From: JBDKFK01 sp039798745
GTDB taxonomy: Bacteria; Patescibacteriota; Microgenomatia; UBA1406; GWC2-37-13
Direction of reading: 5' to 3'
Assembly: GCA_039798745.1 (NCBI GenBank)
Contig: JBDKFK010000008.1
Location: 1 to 57,631, forward strand
Length of the DNA stretch: 57,631 nucleotides
A program made the position numbers and the translations under genes. Below are positions 51,709-57,631 of this stretch, one piece after another. How positions within the stretch are numbered: the stretch's first letter is position 1; every line of letters begins with the position of its first letter. The notes below the pieces were generated by a model. It had not been told where the DNA came from. It searched no databases and saw nothing but the letters and a program-made list of their open reading frames with translations.

Positions 51709-52118
51709 TATGTACTCTCGATTAATGTATATTGGTGAGTATCCTGACCATCCCACTCACCGTCGGCATAGCTCAGGAGTGAAGCATATTTGGTGAGACT
51801 ACGTATAGCATGTGCTATGTACGGTCCTGTTTCTAGGCGGACATATTTGTCTTTTTTCGCGTCGAGAATAAGTTTTTTACGCTCTTTGGTGCGGACATCT
51901 TCAAGAACCACTTCTACTTTACCGTCAACAACGCCAAACCATTCGTGCCATTTTTTATGATAATGATTGCCGCGCACTATTCCTTTTTCGCTGAATGTGA
52001 CAAAGTAAATCTGTCCGAACTTTTTTTTGGCGTCGTCCAGTTCGGATTCTTTGAGAAAGACTATTAAGCTTCCTCTTTTGTCTGTTTTTTTCTGAAAGTG
52101 TGTTCTTTTATAGTCCAT
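51708..52118 (-). CDS. fdtA-like: Sugar 3,4-ketoisomerase-like cupin (FdtA/WxcM family)
   Basis: The 136-residue protein has the cupin motif VRGNHYHKKWHEW (48-60, His52 and His54), VVDGKVEVVLED and YVRLETGPYIAHAIRSL. FdtA isomerises dTDP-4-keto-6-deoxyglucose to the 3-keto form for 3-amino sugars. The neighbouring DegT aminotransferase would then act as FdtB. The ATG at 52118 is preferred over an upstream start inside the GT gene; TATACT lies 9 bp before it. Confidence 0.82.
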   Translation of the reverse strand: MDYKRTHFQKKTDKRGSLIVFLKESELDDAKKKFGQIYFVTFSEKGIVRGNHYHKKWHEWFGVVDGKVEVVLEDVRTKERKKLILDAKKDKYVRLETGPYIAHAIRSLTKYASLLSYADGEWDGQDTHQYTLIEST

Positions 52119-52127
52119 AGCGATTAC

Positions 52128-52133
52128 AGTATA
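52128..52133 (-). promoter_or_regulatory. -10 box of the cupin gene
   Basis: Minus-strand TATACT 9 bp before the ATG at 52118. Confidence 0.35.
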
Positions 52134-52140
52134 CAATATC

Positions 52141-53145
52141 TTATAATTCTGTGCGTGAAAACTTTGTTTTTGCGTGACGAAGATATACAAACAGCCCCAT
52201 AAAAGTAGCCGGTAGCGCGCCAAGCTGTGATCGTTGTCTGGTTATGAGAAACTGATACACGTAATAGGCGTCCAGGAAAAGTATATAGCTCATAAACCTG
52301 CAGAGTTTGTCAATGGAGTCTCCTTTTATATGACGCAGATAAAAGATTATAAAGTTTATCATCCGCGAATAGCTTTCGGGCCGGTCATTGAAAAATCCGT
52401 CTTGCGATGGGCAGTGGTTAAGATACGCTTTTGGATTAAAGATAAGCTTATATCCCAGCTCTTTTATTTTAAAAGCAGCGTCAGCTTCGTGGTACTCCCC
52501 TACCCCGCCATAGACCGCGTCAAAGCCGCCAACTTTGCGCAGAAGCTCGGTTCGTACCGAAAAGTTACAGGCCTCAAGATTGGTAATTTCATGTACCGGT
52601 TCTTTTGTCGCTTCTTCAAAGTTTGATCCTATGCCAAAGGCTCCGCTCCGAAACCAGTGACTTACGCGGCGCGGGGTGCCTTCCATGAAGTAGCCGAAAT
52701 AGAGCTTGCCGATAAGTTTCCAGAACAGGTTGCCTTTCTTAAACTTCTCTTCAAACACAAATAAATCTCTGTTTGCCGCGAATTCTTTGGGAATTACGGT
52801 TGGCCCGGTTACACCGCCGACTTTTGCATCTTTGAATGAATCATGTATCGCCTTCAGCCAGCCGGGACTCATGACCACATCATCATCGGTGCGGATGAAT
52901 ATCTCGCCTTTTGCTTGAGTGAGCGCAAGATTTGCAGCTTTCGAGAGGCCTTTATCTTTTTGTTCTATAGAGTGAATTTTAAGTTTTTTGCGAAAGGAGT
53001 CGATCACTTTATCAGTGTTGTCTTTTGATTTGTAGTCAACAATAAGTACCTCAAAATCTGTATATGTCTGAGCTACCAGTGACTCCAGTACTTTTTGCAG
53101 ACTTGACGCTCTGTTCCCGGTGGGAATGAATATAGATATATGCAT
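52141..53145 (-). CDS. GT2 glycosyltransferase
   Basis: The 334-residue protein has SIFIPTGNRASSLQKVL, LIVDYKSKDNTDK, RTDDDVVMSPGW (metal motif) and VGEYHEADAAFKIKELGY. A C-terminal segment contains two weak hydrophobic helices. It sits between the DegT aminotransferase and the cupin gene. Confidence 0.87.
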   Translation of the reverse strand: MHISIFIPTGNRASSLQKVLESLVAQTYTDFEVLIVDYKSKDNTDKVIDSFRKKLKIHSIEQKDKGLSKAANLALTQAKGEIFIRTDDDVVMSPGWLKAIHDSFKDAKVGGVTGPTVIPKEFAANRDLFVFEEKFKKGNLFWKLIGKLYFGYFMEGTPRRVSHWFRSGAFGIGSNFEEATKEPVHEITNLEACNFSVRTELLRKVGGFDAVYGGVGEYHEADAAFKIKELGYKLIFNPKAYLNHCPSQDGFFNDRPESYSRMINFIIFYLRHIKGDSIDKLCRFMSYILFLDAYYVYQFLITRQRSQLGALPATFMGLFVYLRHAKTKFSRTEL

Positions 53146-53149
53146 TGTG

Positions 53150-54268
53150 TTAACCGTGCAATGTGTAAAATTCTTTTATAGCAGCGACAACCGCGTCTGC
53201 CGATTCCTTGGTAAGTTCTGGGTACATCGGAAGCGAAAGAATCTCGTCTGCTGCTTGTTCTATGTTGGGCAGATCTCCTTTTTTGTAGTTCAAGAATTCA
53301 TACGCTTTCTGCAGATGAAGAGGCAGAGGATAATGAATAAGCGTAGTTATACCTTTTGTCAGAAGAAATTTCTGCAGCGCGTCGCGTTTTTTTGTTCGGA
53401 CAACGTATACGTGATAAATACTTTCACGGTTTTTGAAGTGTGTAGGTGTCGTAAGCTGTGGCGCTAATTCAGCGAGCTTTTGGGTATAGTAGTGCGCCAT
53501 TTCCTGTCGTTGTTTATTCCAGTTTGATAAATGTTTCAGCTTTACTCTAAGTATTGCTGCCTGAATGGTATCAAGGCGTGAGTTTATGCCAAACGTTTCA
53601 TGAAAATATTTCTGACGGGAGCCATATTCTTTGAGAAGTTTATATCTATCAGCTAGTTTGGCGTCCTGCGTAATTATTGCCCCGCCGTCACCATAGGCGC
53701 CCAGATTTTTACCGGGATAAAAAGAGAATGCTGAAAAGATACCGAATGTGCCTGTTTTTTTGCCGTTAAGCTCTGCTCCGTGGGTCTGCGCTGAGTCCTC
53801 AATAAGATATATTTTTTTGCCTGAAGCATTTATTATATTTTGTATTTCGTCAACCTTGTCGGGCTGGCCGTATAGATGTACTACCATGACCGCTTTTGTC
53901 CGGTCATTTATTTTGTTCTTAAGATCTTCCAGGTTCATGCCGTAATCATCGTCCATATCTACAAATACCGGTTTGAGATTGTTTTCGGATGCAGCCAACG
54001 CGGTCGCGAAAAAGGTATTTCCCGGAACGATGACCTCGCTGCCCGCCGGAATGTTAAGGGCTCGCACACCGAGAATAAGCGCGTCTGTTCCCGAGTTCAC
54101 TGTAATACAGTATTTACTATCTATAAACGCGGCGAACTCTTTTTCAAACAGGTTTACTTCTACGCCATCTATAAACTGACCTTTCTCCAGTACGTTATGA
54201 AAGGCTACTTCCAGTTCTTTCTGCAGATCATGATACTGTTTTTTGAGGTCGACAAAGGCTACGGACAT
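53150..54268 (-). CDS. fdtB-like: DegT/DnrJ/EryC1 sugar aminotransferase
   Basis: The 372-residue PLP enzyme begins VAFVDLKKQY, has SGTDALILGVRAL, IEDSAQTHGAE with Asp158, and the Schiff-base Lys187 in SFYPGKNLGAYGDGGAI. It aminates keto-sugars of nucleotide sugars. With the FdtA-like cupin in the same operon, it probably produces a 3-amino-3,6-dideoxy sugar. Confidence 0.9.
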   Translation of the reverse strand: MSVAFVDLKKQYHDLQKELEVAFHNVLEKGQFIDGVEVNLFEKEFAAFIDSKYCITVNSGTDALILGVRALNIPAGSEVIVPGNTFFATALAASENNLKPVFVDMDDDYGMNLEDLKNKINDRTKAVMVVHLYGQPDKVDEIQNIINASGKKIYLIEDSAQTHGAELNGKKTGTFGIFSAFSFYPGKNLGAYGDGGAIITQDAKLADRYKLLKEYGSRQKYFHETFGINSRLDTIQAAILRVKLKHLSNWNKQRQEMAHYYTQKLAELAPQLTTPTHFKNRESIYHVYVVRTKKRDALQKFLLTKGITTLIHYPLPLHLQKAYEFLNYKKGDLPNIEQAADEILSLPMYPELTKESADAVVAAIKEFYTLHG

Positions 54269-54269
54269 A

Positions 54270-55208
54270 TTATGATAGTTCTTTACCGATAGATTCCAGG
54301 GTTATCTGTATCCCTTTCTCGATCGGCGTAAAGGGTTTTTTGTAATATTTTCTTAACAGGGTAACATCGGCCATGGTTTTTTCCAGATATATTTTGGGTT
54401 TTGGTATATATTCGGGCTCTATGGGTTTTTTGATATATTTATTGATCAGCTCCACTACTTCTTTGAAGCTTATATCTGTTCCGGTACCTATGTTTACTAC
54501 CGGTTCAGGACAGTCGATCGCGAGAGTAAGCATAACGTCTATGATATCGTGTATAAATACAAAATCACGGCGCTGCGATCCATCGCCCCAGATTACAGGC
54601 GCTTTGCCCTGCTGCATACCCAGACAGAAACCATATACTACACCCTGAAATGTACCTTTGTGCATCTCACCCGGCCCGTAGCCTGCAAGTATGCGAAGAC
54701 CCAGCGCGTTGATGCTTCGTTTATATACCCAGGCAAGCTGTTCTAGCATAATTTTTGTCTTGGCGTATTCGTTTTGTGCTGCCGGATTGAGTACGGCGTG
54801 TTCTGTATGTGGCGGCTCGATGCCGTTGTAGAGACTGCCGGTTGAAGGGTATACAAAGCGTATATTATTCTGTGCCGCAAAATGGATCATGTTAAGAAAT
54901 CCCCGCACCGTTACATCGATCGCGTCGGGCAGGTTCTGATCAAACAGCACGGTAGATGAAGGTGCCGCAAGGTGAAACAGATAGTCATAGTGCTGTTTGG
55001 GCAGTTTGCCCAGAGTCGCGGTATCGCGTACATCCCCTTCAACAAGCTGTGCCTGAGGATGAATCTCTTCACGCTTCGCGCCGTATGAAAAGTTATCTAT
55101 TACTACAACGTTTGCTCCGTATTCAATAAGCTTTGCTACCAGATTCTGTCCTATAAATCCCGCGCCGCCCGTGACAATGCAGTTCTTATTCTTATAATGA
55201 TGTTCCAT
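54270..55208 (-). CDS. NAD-dependent NDP-sugar epimerase/dehydratase
   Basis: The 312-residue extended SDR protein has IVTGGAGFIGQNLVAKL, VVIDNFSYG, YPSTGSLYNG, catalytic Tyr/Lys in QNEYAKTKI, and RRDFVFIHDIIDV. Overall it resembles the UDP-glucuronate decarboxylase/RfbB/GalE group. It ends one base before the DegT gene in the operon. Confidence 0.87.
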   Translation of the reverse strand: MEHHYKNKNCIVTGGAGFIGQNLVAKLIEYGANVVVIDNFSYGAKREEIHPQAQLVEGDVRDTATLGKLPKQHYDYLFHLAAPSSTVLFDQNLPDAIDVTVRGFLNMIHFAAQNNIRFVYPSTGSLYNGIEPPHTEHAVLNPAAQNEYAKTKIMLEQLAWVYKRSINALGLRILAGYGPGEMHKGTFQGVVYGFCLGMQQGKAPVIWGDGSQRRDFVFIHDIIDVMLTLAIDCPEPVVNIGTGTDISFKEVVELINKYIKKPIEPEYIPKPKIYLEKTMADVTLLRKYYKKPFTPIEKGIQITLESIGKELS

Positions 55209-55212
55209 ACAT

Positions 55213-56214
55213 TTAGTGTTTTACTGTTAACTGCGTAGATACTACAGTATACGCATAAATAATTGTCATACAAAAACAAACCACAGGGTGCAGAAACCAG
55301 GCGGGATCGGGTATTACCATAAATCCCCGTATTGCCTGAAAGGTGGGTTCCACAACCGTTAGCGAGAGAAAAATATAGCGCGCAAGCTTAAGTCTATCTG
55401 TTTTGGGGTTATACAAATGGTATCTTCGCATCTCTTTTTTGTTGAAGTATAAGGTAGTCGCGTATTTTTTTCGTTTCTTAATAAAGTTCATGAACTCCTC
55501 ACCTGTTTTGTGCCATATATCATTCTTTACAAACGCGTAGGTGCTGTATCCCATATTAAGAAGGTCCACGCAGGTATCGATATGTGAAAATTTGGTTGAG
55601 TCTTTGGTAGCTTTCTGCATAACTTCACGTCTTACGATAAATCCGTTGGCGCCTACTGTTGGAAGATTTTCAATCGTGAAGCTGGCTTTGTAGTAATCGC
55701 CGCAGTCGGTGGACTCAGCGGAAAGATGCCAGCCTGTTTCAAAGTACGCTGCCCGGTCTTGTTTGTTGAGGTAATATGCCACAGGGTCATTCACCCCAAA
55801 GAGAGCAAAATATTTATTGAGCGCTTTATCGTGTTTGTTGTAGGTATAGCGGAGTGTCTCAACAGCAAACACATCTTCATGTTCCTGGAGCGGCTTTATC
55901 ATGCGCTTTAACCATTGTGTATCGGGAATGACATTGTCTGAGGGAAAGTTTACCAGTAGATCGGCTTTGGACATGTTGTATCCCAGCGCGGTCGCTTCTT
56001 CGGGGCCATCGGTTTTTATTACATTGATTTTGCAGAAATCATAGGCTTTTACGATAGCAAGAGTTTTGTCTTTTGAGCCGCCGTCAACAATAATTACTTC
56101 GATAAGCTCCGCAGGGTAGTCGAGATTTTTTACACTATCGAGGCATTCTTTTATAGTAGGTTCACTATTGAAGGTGCAGGTTATAAAGGATACAGATGGT
56201 AGTGTCTTCTTCAT
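55213..56214 (-). CDS. GT2 glycosyltransferase with two C-terminal helices
   Basis: The 333-residue protein has SVSFITCTFNSEPTIKECL, IIVDGGSKDKT, LVNFPSDNVIP in the metal-site position, and TVGANGFIVRREV. Hydrophobic helices near residues 280-300 and 310-330 anchor it. The ATG at 56214 gives a normal N-terminus; one at 56241 is 9 codons longer. Confidence 0.86.
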   Translation of the reverse strand: MKKTLPSVSFITCTFNSEPTIKECLDSVKNLDYPAELIEVIIVDGGSKDKTLAIVKAYDFCKINVIKTDGPEEATALGYNMSKADLLVNFPSDNVIPDTQWLKRMIKPLQEHEDVFAVETLRYTYNKHDKALNKYFALFGVNDPVAYYLNKQDRAAYFETGWHLSAESTDCGDYYKASFTIENLPTVGANGFIVRREVMQKATKDSTKFSHIDTCVDLLNMGYSTYAFVKNDIWHKTGEEFMNFIKKRKKYATTLYFNKKEMRRYHLYNPKTDRLKLARYIFLSLTVVEPTFQAIRGFMVIPDPAWFLHPVVCFCMTIIYAYTVVSTQLTVKH

Positions 56215-56244
56215 AGCTGAAATACGATTAGTATAGCACAAGCC

Positions 56245-56715
56245 TTATTTTTTTATGGCTGCTTTATTAAAGCCATTACTGAGGCGGAATAGTATAAAGT
56301 AGGCCTTTTTGTTTACGTCGTTTGTGAGGTAATCCACTACATAATGTCCGGTCAGAGTGGCACCAAAACCCAGAAGATAAGGATTATGAGTGAGTATATA
56401 GCCAACAAGTGAGACCACCACAAGCTCCCACGCGTGCAGCGGGGTGATGAATTTTTGCCAGATAGGAAAATAGGAACCCGAAAGAAATTCTTTGAGAGAA
56501 AAAGGTTTTTTGTATGTTAAAAGATAAAGGAGATAATCCAGCATGTGATCGCCGTCAAGAAGCATTCCGGCGAGGAAGGTGAAAAGGCCAAGCGGAATGT
56601 CTTGAAAAATAATGGAGAGAATTGTCGCAAGAACGAGTGAAATACCCAGATGAAAGGTTTCATGTTTCATGGTTTTGCTTACAGAGGGTGGTTTGATTTT
56701 GTGGGTAGTATCCAT
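56245..56715 (-). CDS. Membrane-bound metal-dependent hydrolase-like protein
   Basis: The 156-residue protein has four or so hydrophobic helices with a conserved-looking polar set: FHLGISLV, LLDGDHMLDYLLYL, PLHAWELV and GHYVVDYLTND. The D-G-D-H-x-x-D and H-x-W-E pattern resembles the YdjM/DUF457 membrane hydrolases. The longer frame to 56838 reads across two palindromes that encode a repeated PSDSDG and is rejected. TATAAT is 6 bp before the ATG. Confidence 0.6.
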   Translation of the reverse strand: MDTTHKIKPPSVSKTMKHETFHLGISLVLATILSIIFQDIPLGLFTFLAGMLLDGDHMLDYLLYLLTYKKPFSLKEFLSGSYFPIWQKFITPLHAWELVVVSLVGYILTHNPYLLGFGATLTGHYVVDYLTNDVNKKAYFILFRLSNGFNKAAIKK

Positions 56716-56721
56716 GTGAAT

Positions 56722-56727
56722 ATTATA
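56722..56727 (-). promoter_or_regulatory. -10 box of the 56715 gene
   Basis: Minus-strand TATAAT 6 bp before the ATG, which is why the start at 56715 is preferred. Confidence 0.5.
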
Positions 56728-56742
56728 CATGTGATAAGGAGT

Positions 56743-56782
56743 AAAAATAGGGCACCAGCCGTCCGAATCGGACGGCTGGTGC
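56743..56782 (-). terminator. Intrinsic terminator of the discoidin-domain gene
   Basis: A 15-bp perfect stem (56752-56766 with 56768-56782) is followed on the minus strand by CCTATTTTTA. It lies about 60 bp past the stop of the surface-protein gene. Confidence 0.8.
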
Positions 56783-56823
56783 GAGACAATGTGAGACTCC
56801 CACTTCCCGTCCGAATCGGACGG
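56759..56823. repeat. Two copies of a 17-bp palindrome
   Basis: CCGTCCGAATCGGACGG occurs at 56759-56775 and again at 56807-56823. The first copy is the core of the terminator; the second lies between it and the stop codon. Confidence 0.75.
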
Positions 56824-56839
56824 TACGTTGGGGGACAAG

Positions 56840-57631
56840 TTAGTAGACCACTATGCTCGTGATGTCTACGGTGAATGAAGTCGAGTACCAGAATCTTGTG
56901 TGGAGTCCGTCTACCGCTGAGGCGGTATTAAGACCCGTAAAAGCGGACAACGGAGTGGTTACGGTTTGGGAACCGTTCAGGCCGTTTTGTCCGTAGTTGG
57001 ATAGTGATATGTACTTCCAACCATTCTGGTCGAAGATGATAGCCGACGCGTCGTTGCCAAGCGCGGTGAGACCATGGAGATTGTAGGTAATACGCATCAT
57101 GGTCTTGCCGGCCAGAACATTGGGAGCGATGCTTTCGTATGCCTGCGAGTCGCCGTTGCTGCCGGCCAGATTCCATGGCGCGGTGAGCAACTCTACTCCG
57201 CTGCCCGGTGTGGGTGTTGGAGTACTGGTCGCGACGGGTGTATTGGTTGGGGTTGGTGTGCTTGTCGGCGCACCGCCCGGCCCGTATACCTCAAACTCGT
57301 AGATTGAATAGCCCCAACTGGTACCGCGCGTGGTGCCGTACATGCGTACGTAACGCCCGCTGCCGGTAACCGTGAAGTCATCCAGTCCGCCGTTGCCGTT
57401 GGTATACGTCTTGATAGTCGTCCAGTTTACGGAATCGTTGGAAACCTGAATCTGGTAATTCTTACCATACGCGGCTTCCCAGTATATCTTAATACTGCTT
57501 ATTGTCTGAACGCTGCCAAGATCAACACCCACCCATTCAGGATCGTGTGCAAAGACACTTGCCCAACGGGTGCTCATGTTTCCGTCATTGACGTATGAAG
57601 ACGGGTGGTTGCCATCGGTAGAAGATTCACC
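56840..57631 (-). CDS. Discoidin (F5/8 type C) surface protein, C-terminal part (partial)
   Basis: The minus frame is open to the window edge. It encodes the end of a discoidin/CBM32-like domain (STRWAS, WVGVDLGSVQTISSIKIYWE, GRYVRMYGT, YSIYEFEVYG), a Thr/Pro-rich linker (TPTPTNTPVATSTPTPTPG), and a final beta-rich domain of about 120 residues ending in Val-Val-Tyr. Discoidin domains bind glycans, so this is likely an exported carbohydrate-binding or glycoside-hydrolase protein; the N-terminus and signal peptide lie outside. High GC and the TPTPTNTP linker are unlike the glycan genes. Confidence 0.85.
   Translation of the reverse strand, partial: GESSTDGNHPSSYVNDGNMSTRWASVFAHDPEWVGVDLGSVQTISSIKIYWEAAYGKNYQIQVSNDSVNWTTIKTYTNGNGGLDDFTVTGSGRYVRMYGTTRGTSWGYSIYEFEVYGPGGAPTSTPTPTNTPVATSTPTPTPGSGVELLTAPWNLAGSNGDSQAYESIAPNVLAGKTMMRITYNLHGLTALGNDASAIIFDQNGWKYISLSNYGQNGLNGSQTVTTPLSAFTGLNTASAVDGLHTRFWYSTSFTVDITSIVVY

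Noticed and set aside
56716..56838. N-terminal extension with repeated PSDSDG
   Set aside because: It is produced by two palindromes and the terminator; the ATG at 56715 has a promoter box.
1..57631. CRISPR array, rRNA genes or prophage structural genes
   Set aside because: No regularly spaced repeat series, rRNA sequence or phage head/tail genes are visible.
1..57631. UGA recoding as in some CPR lineages
   Set aside because: Genes such as those ending at 13769 and 15983 stop at TGA at natural protein ends, and conserved Trp positions use TGG.

Overview
The window looks like a polysaccharide and cell-surface biosynthesis region from a small-genome bacterium using the standard code (UGA acts as stop). 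The gene style suggests Patescibacteria/CPR, possibly Microgenomates: dense gene packing, a Pif1-type helicase next to a Xer-type recombinase, many family 2 glycosyltransferases and GT-C membrane proteins, and tRNAs mostly lacking an encoded CCA. This placement is inference; no rRNA or ribosomal protein gene is present to test it.

Layout. 0-5.3 kb: end of an upstream gene, sugar nucleotidyltransferase, Nudix and DUF4342 genes, PRPP synthetase, a YjjX-type house-cleaning phosphatase, a secreted protein, and an AT-rich HEPN pair. 5.5-8.8 kb: tRNA-Ser, rhomboid protease, tRNA-Leu, a GNAT enzyme, two small membrane proteins and a 95-bp duplicated repeat. 8.8-15.5 kb: Pif1-like helicase divergent from a tyrosine recombinase, then a four-gene operon (DUF2079 protein, two GT2s, GalE). 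15.6-19.5 kb: an accessory island in which two divergent operons of unknown small proteins share a homologous structured 5' leader and flank a TipA-type MerR regulator and tRNA-Gly. 19.6-24.5 kb: LCP ligase, GT39-like transferase, flippase, GDP-mannose dehydratase. 24.5-29.8 kb: an unusual trio: a carnitine/choline acyltransferase homologue, a nicotianamine-synthase-like enzyme, and a convergent giant alpha/beta hydrolase. 29.8-39.3 kb: a leftward glycan operon (two GT2s, MurJ-like flippase, GT39-like protein, two very large membrane proteins). 39.4-43.2 kb: FGGY kinase, nucleotidyltransferases and a histidine phosphatase. 43.2-44.05 kb: a RAYT transposase flanked by inverted REP-like sequences. 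44-56.7 kb: a GDPD-like and a 2H-phosphoesterase-like gene, then a long leftward run for sugar-nucleotide modification (aminotransferases, epimerases, FdtA-like cupin, ATP-grasp, methyltransferase, GT2s). The right edge holds a truncated discoidin-domain surface protein.

How it fits together. Nucleotidyltransferases, GalE, Gmd, FdtA/DegT-like enzymes and epimerases would supply activated sugars; GT2 and GT-C proteins assemble glycans; Wzx-like and MurJ-like flippases export lipid-linked intermediates; the LCP protein would attach polymer to the wall. The best candidate for an undescribed system is the 24.5-29.8 kb trio, in which the acyltransferase keeps the family fold and catalytic HxxxDG motif but lacks the carnitine-binding TET motif. 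The second is the pair of operons with covarying RNA leaders at 15.6-19.5 kb. A genome-style signal runs through the window: at least fifteen lead genes have a -10 box only 6-9 bp before the start codon, suggesting leaderless mRNAs, whereas the 15.6-19.5 kb island uses strong Shine-Dalgarno sites.
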